Made by a program: the position numbers and the translations under genes. The notes beneath the pieces were generated by a model. That model saw only the letters and a program-made list of their open reading frames with translations, was not told the DNA's origin and searched no databases. From Acidovorax sp. DW039 (GTDB lineage: Bacteria; Pseudomonadota; Gammaproteobacteria; Burkholderiales; Burkholderiaceae_C), in the NCBI RefSeq assembly GCF_037101375.1, contig NZ_AP029019.1, forward strand, positions 3,758,001 to 3,822,000: a stretch of 64,000 bases of DNA, given 5' to 3'. This document shows, in pieces, positions 37,012 through 46,778 of this stretch; position 1 is the stretch's first letter, and each line of letters starts with the position of its first letter.

Positions 37012-37579
37012 TGCGCAAAAAACCGGCAGGCATTTGAAGTGCAGAGGTGCTACCGAACTGCTTGTGTGCTTGCAGCAGTTCATCCAAACGTGGATCACGC
37101 AGCATGACAGGCTGGCCAGAACCTTCGGACACAGCGACCACCGAGGAATTCGAAGCGGGTGCCGCGGCGAGTTGAGGTCCTTCGGTCTTGAGTGCAGAGA
37201 AGGAGTTCCACGCAATGGCGGCGACAGCCGCCAATGACGCAACCCCGGCAACCATCTTCCAGCGGAAAACAGACGCATTGGCAGCAGGCAAGTCAGGAAC
37301 TGCAACAGCATCAAGGGACATCGCTGGCGCTTGCTGGTGGGGGAACACAGGCTCTTGAGCCATCTGCTCTCGCAGCTTTGCAATCAACGGATTGGGGGCA
37401 GCAGCATGCTGCGCCAGCTCTGGCGACCGCAACACATCGCCCACTACATGATAAAGCTCCCATGTTGCCAGGACCTCGTCATCCTGCGCAAACAGCAGAG
37501 CCTGAGCGAATGCATCGCCTTCCAGCTCGCCATCCATCAGAGCAGACAACTGTTCGCCTTGATTCACATTCCTGTTCAT
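36983..37579 (-). CDS. rseA: Anti-sigma-E factor RseA
   Basis: A 198-residue single-pass membrane protein. The cytoplasmic N-terminal domain (QGEQLSALMDGELEGDAFAQALLFAQDDEVLATWELYHVVGDVLR) is the sigma-E-binding RseA/MucA domain. One helix near residues 100-120 (FRWKMVAGVASLAAVAAIAW) crosses the membrane, and the rest is periplasmic, ending LQMPAGFLRNATFEEPSR. It would hold RpoE inactive until cleaved after envelope stress. AGGTGG precedes ATG 37579. It lies directly downstream of rpoE and overlaps rseB. Confidence 0.93.
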   Translation of the reverse strand: MNRNVNQGEQLSALMDGELEGDAFAQALLFAQDDEVLATWELYHVVGDVLRSPELAQHAAAPNPLIAKLREQMAQEPVFPHQQAPAMSLDAVAVPDLPAANASVFRWKMVAGVASLAAVAAIAWNSFSALKTEGPQLAAAPASNSSVVAVSEGSGQPVMLRDPRLDELLQAHKQFGSTSALQMPAGFLRNATFEEPSR

Positions 37580-37646
37580 GATGCCACCTGTCTCATCCGC
37601 ACATTCACCGCACAACTACATATATTTGCAAGGGTTGCGCCACCAC

Positions 37647-38273
37647 TCACCACCGCTTGCCCGACTGTTTGTCCAACAGGGGGCGAACTTTTGCAGAGAT
37701 GGCTTCTCGCGCCCTGAAAATCCGCGATCGAACAGTACCGATAGGACAGTTCATCGCCAGGGAAATCTCTTCATAACTGAGCCCCTCGATCTCTCGCAAG
37801 GTCACGGCCTGCCGGAGATCCTCAGGCAAGGCTTCCATGGCTGCGTTCACCACCCGGGCAATTTCCTGGGCAGCAAGAACTGTTTCGGGGGTTTCTTCGC
37901 TGGTTAGTTCATGTTCGACGCGGGAAGTTTCATCATCGTCCTCGCCCGCTCGCATGGAAGTCTCGGATATCACCGGATTGCGCTTCATGTCCATCAGCGC
38001 CTTCTTGGCGGTGTTTACAGCGATCCGATAAAGCCAGGTGTAAAACTGCGCATCCCCGCGAAACTGATGCAAAGCCCGGTAGGCTCGAATGAATGTTTCC
38101 TGGGCAATGTCCTGAACCAGATCCGTATCGCGCACCATGCGGCCAATCAGGCGCTCGATACGCCGCTGGTATTTGATCACCAGCAGCTCATAGGCACGCT
38201 GGTCACCCGCAACCGTGCGCTCCACCAGCTGGAGATCACTGTCAGGGGCAGGAGAAGGCGGTATGGCAGTCAT
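37647..38273 (-). CDS. rpoE: RNA polymerase sigma factor RpoE (sigma-E/AlgU)
   Basis: A 208-residue ECF sigma factor. Region 2 covers ERTVAGDQRAYELLVIKYQRRIERLIGRMVRD and FIRAYRALHQFRGDAQFYTWLYRIAVNTAK. Region 4 covers LRQAVTLREIEGLSYEEISLAMNCPIGTVRSRIFRARE, the helix-turn-helix that reads the -35 element. It directs transcription of envelope stress genes and is controlled by the adjacent rseA and rseB products. ATG 38273 is used; a GTG two codons upstream is possible. Confidence 0.97.
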   Translation of the reverse strand: MTAIPPSPAPDSDLQLVERTVAGDQRAYELLVIKYQRRIERLIGRMVRDTDLVQDIAQETFIRAYRALHQFRGDAQFYTWLYRIAVNTAKKALMDMKRNPVISETSMRAGEDDDETSRVEHELTSEETPETVLAAQEIARVVNAAMEALPEDLRQAVTLREIEGLSYEEISLAMNCPIGTVRSRIFRAREAISAKVRPLLDKQSGKRW

Positions 38274-38300
38274 TGACACTCGAAAGTCGCGCCTCAGGAA

Positions 38301-38795
38301 TCACGCTGTGGAGCTGGAAATGGATTCTGCAGCGGAAGGTCGATGCAGTCTGGCGGGCGAATATACCGCACGCCTTAGATCACCCCACCGCTCGGACAAA
38401 CGAGAACGCTCCATCCACAACCAATGACGACGCCCACCGGCTTCCTCGGCCACCAAGCACATCTGTCCCTGAAAATCCCAGAGCACACGGACACCGATGG
38501 GCAGGGGCAGCTCTACCAAAGACTGATCTCCAAGGTGTAGACACCATTCAGCGCCATTCCAGGCAAGGACACCGCTGGGAGCCGTCAGGCAATAACGAAC
38601 TGAGCATCCCAATGCAGTCAGCCAGCCAAGCAATGACACGCCGCTAGCCGCATATCCAAGGGAAGAGGTCGAATGCCAAAGGAGCAGGAAGCACCCGCAA
38701 CCCGACAAAACACCCAGAGCAATCAACCCACCGTACAGAAGCTTGGTATTTCCGAACGGATAGCGAACGAAAGGTGCCGAATAACGATCACTCAT
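38301..38795 (-). CDS. Small membrane protein, possibly YgfX/CptA-like
   Basis: A 164-residue protein with two adjacent membrane helices (YGGLIALGVLSGCGCFLLLW and ASGVSLLGWLTALGCSVRYC) followed by a soluble part (GVLAWNGAEWCLHLGDQSLVELPLPIGVRVLWDFQGQMCLV). Two helices followed by a beta-rich tail (WNGAEW then LWDFQGQMCL) recall the YgfX/CptA family, but I am not certain. It lies between fabF and rpoE, a position where many Betaproteobacteria have a similar hypothetical gene. It may be co-transcribed with rpoE, 27 bp downstream. No function is claimed. Confidence 0.65.
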   Translation of the reverse strand: MSDRYSAPFVRYPFGNTKLLYGGLIALGVLSGCGCFLLLWHSTSSLGYAASGVSLLGWLTALGCSVRYCLTAPSGVLAWNGAEWCLHLGDQSLVELPLPIGVRVLWDFQGQMCLVAEEAGGRRHWLWMERSRLSERWGDLRRAVYSPARLHRPSAAESISSSTA

Positions 38796-38961
38796 GAGAG
38801 CTCAATGAGCCAGCAGGCAGCCCAGCAAGCCATGACTTAAGACTGGGCGGTATCGCTCTGGATGCGGAATGGCAAAGGAGGCTACAGCCTGTGGTTCGGG
38901 ACCTGACAGAGCCGCCACGCCATCAAGCCCCGATACCAAGATGATGCAGCCGCCCCCAAGT

Positions 38962-40206
38962 TCAAACGCGTTTGAAAACCAACGTGCCGTTGGTGCCACC
39001 AAAGCCAAAGTTATTTTTGAGAGCGTATTCCATCTTCTTGTCACGTGCCTCGTTGGCGCAGTAGTCCAGGTCACACTCGGGATCCTGGTTGAAGATGTTG
39101 ATGGTGGGAGGCACCTTTTGGTGATGCAACGCCAGCACTGTGAAGACACTCTCGATCCCGCCAGCACCACCTAAAAGATGGCCTGTCATCGACTTGGTCG
39201 AGCTCACCACGGTCTTGTGAGCATGCTCACCCAGAGCTGCCTTGATCGCATTGGTTTCGTTCAAGTCACCCAGTGGAGTGGATGTTCCATGCGCATTCAG
39301 GTAGTCCACCTGATCAGCATTGATACCCGCGTTGCGCATCGCGCTCAGCATGGCACGACGAGGACCATCCATGTTGGGAGCAGTCATGTGACCAGCATCT
39401 GCGCTCATGCCAAAACCGCTCAACTCTGCATAAATCTTCGCACCGCGAGCCTTGGCGTGTTCGTACTCTTCCAGCACCATCACGCCAGCACCTTCACCCA
39501 GCACAAAGCCATCACGGTCCTTGTCCCAAGGGCGTGACGCGGTCTTGGGATCATCATTGCGCGTTGAAAGGGCACGCATGGCGGCAAAACCGCCAATACC
39601 CAAGGGAGAAACGGTGGATTCTGTCCCCCCTGCCACGACGACATCAGCGTCGCCATACTCAATCATGCGCCCCGCTTCACCGATGCAATGCAGACCGGTG
39701 GTGCATGCCGTGACGACGGCAAGATTAGGCCCCTTGAAGCCGAAGCGCATGGATACATGCCCTGCCACCATATTAATAATGGAGGCAGGCACAAAAAATG
39801 GGGTAATCCGACGTGGACCGCGATTCGCGTATTCCACGTGGGTGTCCTCGATCAGCGGCAAGCCACCAATACCGGAACCGATGACGCAGGCAATGCGGGT
39901 GGCAAGCTCGTCATCGAGCGCCTCGCCTGTGGGCAAGCCCGCATCCTGCACCGCCTGCGCTGCCGCTGCGATGCCGAAATGAATGAAGGAGTCCATCGCA
40001 CGCGCATCTTTGGCGCTGATGTAAGACTCCAGGTCAAATCCCTTGACCTCGCCTGCAATCTTGCAGGCAAAGTTCGATGCATCGAACTTCGTAATGAGAT
40101 CAATGCCGGACTTGCCGGCCAGGATGTTGGCCCAGGCATCGGCCACCGTGTTACCCACGGGGCTGACGCAACCCAGGCCGGTCACGACAACGCGACGACG
40201 GCTCAT
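38962..40206 (-). CDS. fabF: 3-oxoacyl-[ACP] synthase II
   Basis: KASII, 414 residues, elongates acyl-ACP with malonyl-ACP in fatty-acid synthesis. The thiolase-fold start is [18 protein letters not shown]. The catalytic Cys168 is in [13 protein letters not shown], and the two His are in [11 protein letters not shown] and [15 protein letters not shown]. The C-terminal end [18 protein letters not shown] is complete. It follows acpP by 47 bp in the conserved fabHDG-acpP-fabF order. Confidence 0.98.
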   Translation of the reverse strand: MSRRRVVVTGLGCVSPVGNTVADAWANILAGKSGIDLITKFDASNFACKIAGEVKGFDLESYISAKDARAMDSFIHFGIAAAAQAVQDAGLPTGEALDDELATRIACVIGSGIGGLPLIEDTHVEYANRGPRRITPFFVPASIINMVAGHVSMRFGFKGPNLAVVTACTTGLHCIGEAGRMIEYGDADVVVAGGTESTVSPLGIGGFAAMRALSTRNDDPKTASRPWDKDRDGFVLGEGAGVMVLEEYEHAKARGAKIYAELSGFGMSADAGHMTAPNMDGPRRAMLSAMRNAGINADQVDYLNAHGTSTPLGDLNETNAIKAALGEHAHKTVVSSTKSMTGHLLGGAGGIESVFTVLALHHQKVPPTINIFNQDPECDLDYCANEARDKKMEYALKNNFGFGGTNGTLVFKRV

Positions 40207-40253
40207 GCGTGAAAACCTTCTGCTGATCGCTTGAGTCAGGCGCAGGACGCCGC

Positions 40254-40529
<276 letters not shown>

Positions 40530-40597
40530 CTAGCCGCTTAAGGGGAGACCCCTTCAGCGACCCGCCGTCCGGATGAACCGGCGTTAACTTCTTTCAA

Positions 40598-41344
40598 TTA
40601 CATGTACATGCCGCCATTGACATGCAACTCCTGACCCGTGACATAGCCAGCACCTTCAGAAGCCAGATAAGCCACAGCGTGAGCGATGTCTTCAGGCTTG
40701 CCCATATGGCCCAGCGGAATCTGCGCATTGAGCGCCTTTTGCTGGTCTTCAGGCAGAACGGAAGTCATGTCTGTGGCAATAAAGCCGGGCGCCACGCAGT
40801 TCACGGTGATGCCGCGGCTTCCCAGCTCACGGGCCAGGGCACGCGTCATGCCAGCCACACCCGCCTTCGCAGCAGCATAGTTGGCCTGACCGGGGTTGCC
40901 CGAAGCCCCCACCACGCTGGTGATGCTGATGATGCGGCCAAAGCGCTGCTTCATCATGGGTCGAATGGCAGCGCGACTGACGCGGAAAACAGCTTTGAGA
41001 TTGGTATCGAGAACGGCATCCCAGTCCTCGTCCTTCATGCGCATTGCCAGCGTGTCGCGGGTGATGCCTGCATTGTTCACCAGCACATGCAGTCCACCCT
41101 GCTGCTTCACGATGCCGTCCAGCAAGGCCTCAACAGCGGCCATGTCGTTCACATTCAGGTTGGCACCACGGCAGCTTGGGTAGGCAGCGAGTGCCTGACC
41201 AATGCGCGCCGCTCCGTCGTCCGTAGTGGCTGTACCTATCACCTGGTAGCCTCTCTGGGCCAGCTCCAGCGCAATCGCAGCACCAATACCGCGGGACGCA
41301 CCTGTGACCAGCGCAACCTGGGCGCTCTTTACCGAATCAGTCAT
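40598..41344 (-). CDS. fabG: 3-oxoacyl-[ACP] reductase
   Basis: FabG, 248 residues, reduces 3-oxoacyl-ACP with NADPH. The NADP-binding start is VALVTGASRGIGAAIALELA. The catalytic residues are Ser143, Tyr156 and Lys160 (SITSVVGASGNPGQANYAAAK), and LVNNAGITRDTL is conserved. The C-terminus GYVTGQELHVNGGMYM is complete. The start overlaps the fabD stop by four bases. Confidence 0.98.
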   Translation of the reverse strand: MTDSVKSAQVALVTGASRGIGAAIALELAQRGYQVIGTATTDDGAARIGQALAAYPSCRGANLNVNDMAAVEALLDGIVKQQGGLHVLVNNAGITRDTLAMRMKDEDWDAVLDTNLKAVFRVSRAAIRPMMKQRFGRIISITSVVGASGNPGQANYAAAKAGVAGMTRALARELGSRGITVNCVAPGFIATDMTSVLPEDQQKALNAQIPLGHMGKPEDIAHAVAYLASEGAGYVTGQELHVNGGMYM

Positions 41345-42288
41345 TTCACCATCTCCAAAACTTCAGCCAGCGTTGCGGGGTCATACAAAGGGATACCAGT
41401 CATCTCGGCATCAATCCGCTTGGTCAAGCCAGCCAATACCTTGCCAGGCCCAGCCTCCACCACGTGTGTCACACCACGGGCTTTGAGGGCCTGCACACAC
41501 TCCACCCAGCGCACCGGCCCGAAGGCCTGGCGGTACAGGGCGTCTCGAATCTGGGATGCGTCCGAACGAACGGCGACATCAATGTTGTTGATCACAGGAA
41601 TTTGAGGCTCTGCAATCTTCACATCCTCCAAAGCCAGACGCAATTTCTCGGCCGCAGGCTTCATCAGACTCGAATGAAAAGGCGCAGACACGGGCAAAGG
41701 CAATGCCCGCTTGGCACCGGAGGCCTTCAAAATTTCGCAAGCCTTGTCTACCCCGGCCTTGGTTCCGGCAATGACCGTCTGGGAAGGGTCGTTGAAATTC
41801 ACGGCCTCAACCACTTCAACACCGCCCAGTGCGACCACAGCCTCAGCGCAACCGGAGATCACTTTGGAGGCTTCAAGCCCTAGGATAGCCGCCATGGCTC
41901 CCACCCCCACAGGCACCGCCTCTTGCATGGCCGCTGCACGCAACCGCACCAGCGGGGCTGCCTGAGCCAGCGTCAACGCACCTGCTGCAACGAGCGCGGA
42001 ATACTCCCCCAGGGAATGTCCTGCAACCGCCACGGGCTGGGCACCGCCAGCAGCACACCACACACGCCATGCAGCAACACCGGCCACCAGCATCACAGGC
42101 TGGGTATTGGTGGTCAATGCCAACGTCTCCTTGGGGCCTTCATGAATAAGGCGGGCAACATCCTCGCCCAAGGCATCCGAGGCCTCCCGCAAGGTTTCCA
42201 TCACCGCCGGGTGATCACCCCAGGCATCCAACATGCCCACGGACTGAGAGCCTTGGCCAGGAAAAACAAAAGCAAAAGATTTCATCAT
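41341..42288 (-). CDS. fabD: Malonyl-CoA-[ACP] transacylase
   Basis: FabD, 315 residues, loads malonyl onto ACP. The substrate site FVFPGQGSQSVGML and the nucleophile motif VAGHSLGEYSALVAAGAL (Ser92) are present. PVSAPFHSSLMKPAAEKL supplies the catalytic His and the family block. Two consecutive ATGs begin the ORF, at 42288 and 42285. It lies downstream of fabH, with one repeat A copy between the two genes, and its stop overlaps fabG. Confidence 0.98.
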   Translation of the reverse strand: MMKSFAFVFPGQGSQSVGMLDAWGDHPAVMETLREASDALGEDVARLIHEGPKETLALTTNTQPVMLVAGVAAWRVWCAAGGAQPVAVAGHSLGEYSALVAAGALTLAQAAPLVRLRAAAMQEAVPVGVGAMAAILGLEASKVISGCAEAVVALGGVEVVEAVNFNDPSQTVIAGTKAGVDKACEILKASGAKRALPLPVSAPFHSSLMKPAAEKLRLALEDVKIAEPQIPVINNIDVAVRSDASQIRDALYRQAFGPVRWVECVQALKARGVTHVVEAGPGKVLAGLTKRIDAEMTGIPLYDPATLAEVLEMVK

Positions 42289-42298
42289 AAAACCACAT

Positions 42299-42352
42299 CA
42301 AAATCAGCTCTAGTGCTTATCCGATAAGCACAAGCAGCTACATTTTCAATAG
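42299..42352. repeat. Dispersed palindromic repeat A, copy 7, overlapping the fabH end
   Basis: On the - strand it reads tgctattgaaaatgtagctg, cttgtgctta, spacer, taagcactagagctgatttt, with arms GTGCTTATC and GATAAGCAC. It contains the fabH stop and encodes the last FabH residues (LLKM). Confidence 0.8.
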
Positions 42353-43315
42353 CACAGCACCCCAGGTGAAGCCACCGCCCACGCCTTCCAGCAAAACGGT
42401 CTGGCCAGGCAAGACCTGCCCGGTACGCACTCCGTGGTCCAGCGCAAGGGGGATGGAAGCTGCAGAGGTATTACCGTGCTGATCGACTGTGACCACCACC
42501 TTGTCCATAGGCAGCTTCAGCTTGCGGGCAGTGCCCTGCATGATGCGGATGTTGGCTTGGTGGGGAATCAACCAATCGATGGCGGACTCATCCACGCCCG
42601 CTTTGGAGAGCACGGCATGTGCCGCTTTCTCCAGCACACCCACGGCAAGCTTGAATACAGCCTGTCCATCCATCTTGAGCAGCGGGTCGCCCAGCACTTG
42701 GCCGCCCGACACATTGCCAGGCACACACAGAATGCCGACATGCTTACCGTCTGCATGCAGATCGCTCGAAAGGATGCCGGGTGTGTCAGATGCCTCCAGG
42801 ACCACAGCCCCTGCACCATCGCCGAACAGCACACAGGTCGTGCGGTCATTGAAGTCGAGAATGCGACTGAACACCTCGGCCCCCACCACCAGGGCGCGAC
42901 TTGCAGCGCCAGACTGGATCATGGCGTCCGCTACCGAGAGGGCGTAAACAAAGCCGCTGCAGACAGCCTGCACATCAAATGCCGGGCACCCATTGGCCCC
43001 CAGCTTGTTCTGCAGGATACATGCCGTCGAAGGAAAAACCATGTCCGGGGTGGACGTGGCCACGATAATCAGATCAATATCCTGAGGCTGAACCCCAGCC
43101 GCCTGCAAGGCATTGCGTGCGGCCTCCAAGCCCAGGTCACTGCTACACACATCAGGTGCAGCAAAGTGGCGCGCACGTATGCCGGTGCGCTCTACGATCC
43201 ATTCGTCCGAGGTTTCAATGCCGCGCTTAGCAAGGTCTGCAACCAGATCTGCGTTGGTCAGGCGCCGAGGAGGCAGGTAACTGCCAGTACCGGTAATGCG
43301 GGAGTAACGTCTCAT
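42338..43315 (-). CDS. fabH: 3-oxoacyl-[ACP] synthase III
   Basis: KASIII, 325 residues, starts fatty-acid synthesis by condensing acetyl-CoA with malonyl-ACP. The catalytic triad is Cys119 ([12 protein letters not shown]), His in PHQANIRIM and Asn in [11 protein letters not shown]. The end [15 protein letters not shown] matches family up to the last residues. The TAG stop and last codons lie in a repeat A copy. The ATG overlaps the plsX stop (TGATG), so the two are translationally coupled. Confidence 0.98.
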   Translation of the reverse strand: MRRYSRITGTGSYLPPRRLTNADLVADLAKRGIETSDEWIVERTGIRARHFAAPDVCSSDLGLEAARNALQAAGVQPQDIDLIIVATSTPDMVFPSTACILQNKLGANGCPAFDVQAVCSGFVYALSVADAMIQSGAASRALVVGAEVFSRILDFNDRTTCVLFGDGAGAVVLEASDTPGILSSDLHADGKHVGILCVPGNVSGGQVLGDPLLKMDGQAVFKLAVGVLEKAAHAVLSKAGVDESAIDWLIPHQANIRIMQGTARKLKLPMDKVVVTVDQHGNTSAASIPLALDHGVRTGQVLPGQTVLLEGVGGGFTWGAVLLKM

Positions 43316-44367
43316 CAATGTGTCGTCGCCGGAGCACCGGCCCTGGCTTGCACATCAGCAGGGGCCAGGAGAGGCGCCGCGTGCGCAATCCGGGTCCGGA
43401 CACGGTCGAGCAGGTTGTTGCGGGCTGCATCATACGCCCGGTTCAAAGCCTGCTCGAAAGCCAGCACGTCGGCAGAGCCGTGGCTCTTGAACACCAGCCC
43501 GCGCAGCCCCAGCAAAGCAGCACCGTTGTAACGACGGTAATCCATGCGCTTCATCAGCGCCTTCAAAACAGGATAGGCAACGATAGCCGCAGCTTTGGTG
43601 AAGATGTTGCGAGAAAACTCATTTTTGAGCCCCCCCACCACCATGGATGCGACACCTTCGCTGGCCTTGAGAGCAACGTTCCCCACGAAACCGTCACACA
43701 CCACGATGTCAACGGTTCCCTTGAAGATGTCATTACCCTCTACGTTGCCATAGAAGTTCAAATCGCCAGAACTGGCGGCAGTTCGCAGAAGTTCACCCGC
43801 CTTTTTAATGACTTCGCTGCCCTTGATGATTTCTTCACCAATGTTGAGCAAACCCACCGTGGGCTCCCCCCCATCCTGCAACGCAGAAACCAGGGCAGAT
43901 CCCATCACGGCAAACTGCAACAGGTGTTCCGCAGAGCAATCCACATTGGCACCCAGGTCCAGCACAGTGGTAGCACCACCTTGGGCGTTAGGCATCTGTG
44001 TGGCAATGGCGGGACGATCAATCCCGTCCAGGGTTTTGAGCAGGTAGCGCGCAATTGCCATGAGCGCGCCCGTATTACCCGCAGAGACGGCGGCAGCAGC
44101 AGCACCGTCTTTGACCTGCTGAATCGCCACGCGCATCGAAGAATCCTTCTTCTTGCGCAAAGCTACTTCCACAGGATCATCCATGGCAACCACTTCGGTG
44201 GCCGGAACGATCTGAGCACGCTCGTGAGAAAAGGATTGAAGGCTGTCCGCCAACCCAACAAGGAGCAGACGAGCTTGAGGATGAGAGTCTAGAAACTGGC
44301 GGCACGCCGCGAGCGTGACGCGGGGGCCATGGTCGCCCCCCATGCAGTCAACAGCCAGTGTGATCAT
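43315..44367 (-). CDS. plsX: Phosphate acyltransferase PlsX
   Basis: PlsX, 350 residues, converts acyl-ACP to acyl phosphate, the donor for the first step of phospholipid synthesis with PlsY. Family blocks: [55 protein letters not shown], and [21 protein letters not shown] 44367 gives the standard start; the further upstream frame is not conserved. The last 20 residues are Ala-rich and not conserved. A terminator-like hairpin separates it from rpmF. Confidence 0.97.
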   Translation of the reverse strand: MITLAVDCMGGDHGPRVTLAACRQFLDSHPQARLLLVGLADSLQSFSHERAQIVPATEVVAMDDPVEVALRKKKDSSMRVAIQQVKDGAAAAAVSAGNTGALMAIARYLLKTLDGIDRPAIATQMPNAQGGATTVLDLGANVDCSAEHLLQFAVMGSALVSALQDGGEPTVGLLNIGEEIIKGSEVIKKAGELLRTAASSGDLNFYGNVEGNDIFKGTVDIVVCDGFVGNVALKASEGVASMVVGGLKNEFSRNIFTKAAAIVAYPVLKALMKRMDYRRYNGAALLGLRGLVFKSHGSADVLAFEQALNRAYDAARNNLLDRVRTRIAHAAPLLAPADVQARAGAPATTH

Positions 44368-44416
44368 GGGCGACTTGTCCAACCAACGGCCATGGCCGGA
44401 AGAAAAATGCAACGAT

Positions 44417-44457
44417 CAAAACAAAGGCCCGCACTACGCCAGGTAGTTGCGGGCCTT
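44417..44457 (-). terminator. Internal terminator between rpmF and plsX
   Basis: AAGGCCCGCA pairs with TGCGGGCCTT (44424-44457), with inner GTAG/CTAC pairs, followed by TTTGTTTTG on the - strand. It may reduce read-through from rpmF into plsX and the fab genes. Confidence 0.7.
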
Positions 44458-44471
44458 GAGGGGTGCTGAAA

Positions 44472-44654
44472 TCAGGCTTCAGACTTGTTCTTCAGCACTT
44501 GGCGGCCACGGTAGAAACCGTTGGGGCTGATGTGGTGACGCAGATGTGTTTCACCAGTGGTGGGTTCCACTGCAATGCCTGGGTTTGTCAGAGCATTGTG
44601 CGAACGGTGCATGCCGCGCTTGGAAGGAGACTTTTTGTTTTGCTGAACTGCCAT
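44472..44654 (-). CDS. rpmF: 50S ribosomal protein L32
   Basis: L32, 60 residues, basic, starting [20 protein letters not shown] with the [21 protein letters not shown] signature. The zinc-binding cysteines seen in some L32 proteins are absent, as is usual in Betaproteobacteria. Between DUF177 and plsX, the standard location. Confidence 0.99.
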   Translation of the reverse strand: MAVQQNKKSPSKRGMHRSHNALTNPGIAVEPTTGETHLRHHISPNGFYRGRQVLKNKSEA

Positions 44655-44755
44655 GATGGCTCCTGGTCTTGAATAGGGTTGGTAAAAACGCGATCAGCCC
44701 AATAAGACACGAGGGGGATTCGCGAGAAGCCCTCGATTATATCCCAAACAGAAAA

Positions 44756-45307
44756 TTATGTCCCTTTTCCATCCTTGCGCAGGGAAGCCAGGGCGGCAAA
44801 AGGATTGGGCTTTTCGGCATTGGCAGCCTCAAAATCCTCATCGGTGGACGCCAGTGGAATGGCCGTTGGGCACTCGTCATGGCGCGGCACTACAGGCAAT
44901 GCCATCAACAGCTCATCTTCAATAAGTTCGCGCAAATCAAATTCGCGGCTCAGCGCGAGCAGATCTTCTTCGCAATCCTCATCCAGCGCTTCAGCCGTTG
45001 CCTCGTCAGCCACAAAGCGAAACGAGCGCTCCACATCAAGCGGAACATCGACCGGTGTAAGGCAACGCTGGCACTCCATCGGAAAGCTCGCATGGACTGC
45101 GAGATGCAGCCAGATCTGCCCCGCTCCTCCCGGCTGCAACAGCACCTCCCCGCGCGCCTTCCAGTCCACCAAAAGGTCCGGATGCAACCCCTTGGCCTCT
45201 TGCGCCAGGCGTTCGTATTTCAGCAATGAATCATGGCCTGACAGCTGCCCTCCCGCTTGCGCGAAAGCCTTGATGTCCAGCCGGTCGGGGGAGAATTCCT
45301 TGGTCAT
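44756..45307 (-). CDS. yceD: DUF177 protein (YceD family)
   Basis: A 183-residue protein of the YceD/DUF177 family, usually encoded directly upstream of rpmF. The core is the conserved CQRCLTPVDVPLDVERSFRFV and the acidic segment DLRELIEDELLMALPVVPRHDEC. The exact function in bacteria is not well defined; links to 23S rRNA accumulation have been reported for plant and bacterial homologues. It begins 25 bp from the divergent maf gene. Confidence 0.93.
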   Translation of the reverse strand: MTKEFSPDRLDIKAFAQAGGQLSGHDSLLKYERLAQEAKGLHPDLLVDWKARGEVLLQPGGAGQIWLHLAVHASFPMECQRCLTPVDVPLDVERSFRFVADEATAEALDEDCEEDLLALSREFDLRELIEDELLMALPVVPRHDECPTAIPLASTDEDFEAANAEKPNPFAALASLRKDGKGT

Positions 45308-45332
45308 GGCGGCAGTGTAAGAGAATCGGCTG

Positions 45333-45932
45333 ATGCATCAATCCCCCACCCTGCCACGCCCTCTGGTATTGGGCTCCACCTCCAAGTACCGACGCGAACT
45401 GCTCGCGCGACTCCAGTTCCCGTTTGAAGTTGCCGCCCCCCATGTCGACGAAACCCCTCAACCCGAGGAGTCTCCCCGTGACCTCGCGTTGAGGCTGGCA
45501 CTGGCCAAGGCCAGAGCTGTCGCAGAGCAGTACCCTGGAGCCGTGGTGATCGGTTCAGATCAGGTGGCCGACCTTGACGGGCAGCCCTTGGGCAAACCCG
45601 GCTCGCACGAGCGAGCTACACAACAACTCAAGGCCATGAGCGGGAAAACCGTCATCTTTCAGACGGCCGTGGCTGTCGTCTGCCAGGAGACCGGGTTTGA
45701 AGCTGTGGACCTGGCTGCCGTCGAAGTGAAATTTCGCCCACTCCAGGCGGCCGAGATTGAACGTTATCTGTTGGCAGAGCAACCCTACGACTGCGCCGGC
45801 AGCGCCAAAAGCGAAGGCCTGGGCATCAGCTTGCTCGAAGCCATTCAGAGCGACGATCCCACCGCACTGGTCGGTCTGCCGTTGATTCGCACTTGCCAAA
45901 TGCTGCGGGCCGCTGGACTGGTATTGCCATGA
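45333..45932 (+). CDS. Maf-like nucleotide pyrophosphatase (YceF type)
   Basis: A 199-residue Maf/ITPase-fold protein. The phosphate-binding start is PLVLGSTSKYRRELLARL, with GSDQVADLDGQPLGKPGS and CAGSAKSEGLGISLLEAI as further family blocks. Location next to DUF177-rpmF is typical of the YceF subgroup, reported to act as an m7GTP pyrophosphatase. The protein hydrolyses nucleoside triphosphates to monophosphates; the exact base is inferred from subgroup. Its stop overlaps the next gene (ATGA). Confidence 0.92.
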   Translation: MHQSPTLPRPLVLGSTSKYRRELLARLQFPFEVAAPHVDETPQPEESPRDLALRLALAKARAVAEQYPGAVVIGSDQVADLDGQPLGKPGSHERATQQLKAMSGKTVIFQTAVAVVCQETGFEAVDLAAVEVKFRPLQAAEIERYLLAEQPYDCAGSAKSEGLGISLLEAIQSDDPTALVGLPLIRTCQMLRAAGLVLP

Positions 45933-46726
45933 CATCCAGCCCGAATGCCAGCCCCCCAACCCGAGGCAAGCTGTATCTCGTCCCTGCCCCCCTGGATTTT
46001 GGATGTGACATTCATGCACCGCTGGACGACGCATTGCCCGCAGCCACCCTGCGCCAGGCATCCCACCTGACGCACTGGATCTGCGAGAACGCCAAGAGCA
46101 CCCGGGCCTATCTGAAGCGAGTGGATGCCCTGTATCCATTGGCAGCCCCTCTTCAGCAGCAACAGATCACCGAGCTACCCCGTGAGGTGCATAAAAAAGG
46201 AGACCACGGCGACAAGGGAGCACCAGTTTTTGACGCCCGCCCCATGCTGGCAGCAGCTTTGGACGGCCATGGCATAGGACTGGTCAGCGAAGCAGGCATG
46301 CCCGCCGTGGCAGACCCGGGCTCCTCCGTGGTCAGGGCGGCGCATGACCTGGGTATCCCGGTGATTCCGCTGGTAGGACCCGTTTCGCTGCTGCTCGCAC
46401 TGGCGGCCAGCGGAATGAATGGACAAAGCTTTGCGTTTACTGGCTACTTGCCGCAAAGCGGGATGGAGCGGGTGCAGCGCATCAAAGAGCTGGAATCCAT
46501 CGCCCTGCGAACGGGGCAGACCCAGCTGTTCATAGAAACGCCCTATCGCAATGAAGCCTTGTGGCAGGCACTGACACAGACGCTGCAGCCGCATACCCGG
46601 CTGGGTCTGGCTGCAGGACTGACGCTCTCATCAGGCAAGGTTCTCAGCCAACCCAACAAACAATGGCGCTCAATAGCCGCGCCTGTGGACAACCGCACAC
46701 CCACGGTATTCATGCTGGGCCGCTAA
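45929..46726 (+). CDS. RsmI-like SAM-dependent methyltransferase (tetrapyrrole methylase family)
   Basis: A 265-residue protein of the tetrapyrrole methylase fold, related to the 16S rRNA 2'-O-methyltransferase RsmI but the distinct paralogue that lies next to maf. Visible blocks: GKLYLVPAPLDFG at the start, VSEAGMPAVADPGSSVVRAAHDLG, and PLVGPVSLLLALAASGMNGQSFAFTGYLP. An extra stretch (REVHKKGDHGDKGAPVFDARP) interrupts the usual spacing. Substrate unknown; rRNA is a guess from the family. Start fixed by the overlap with maf. Confidence 0.87.
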   Translation: MTSSPNASPPTRGKLYLVPAPLDFGCDIHAPLDDALPAATLRQASHLTHWICENAKSTRAYLKRVDALYPLAAPLQQQQITELPREVHKKGDHGDKGAPVFDARPMLAAALDGHGIGLVSEAGMPAVADPGSSVVRAAHDLGIPVIPLVGPVSLLLALAASGMNGQSFAFTGYLPQSGMERVQRIKELESIALRTGQTQLFIETPYRNEALWQALTQTLQPHTRLGLAAGLTLSSGKVLSQPNKQWRSIAAPVDNRTPTVFMLGR

Positions 46727-46743
46727 ACGAGAGCTAAACAAAA

Positions 46744-46770
46744 GGGCTCTGCAATTGCTTGCCAGAGCCC
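46744..46770. terminator. Terminator between convergent RsmI-like gene and sppA
   Basis: GGGCTCTG (46744-46751) pairs with CAGAGCCC (46763-46770). On the - strand the stem is followed by TTTTG and more T, so it best serves sppA, but it lies between two convergent genes and may work for both. Confidence 0.75.
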
Positions 46771-46778
46771 CTAGAAGA

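Noticed and set aside
38802..38961. Possible short gene between fabF and the YgfX-like gene
   Set aside because: The open frame has no start with a ribosome site, and its larger form is a shadow of fabF.
43140..43170. CSSDL in FabH as a sequencing-adapter artefact
   Set aside because: The underlying bases do not match an adapter, and the frame and length of FabH are normal.
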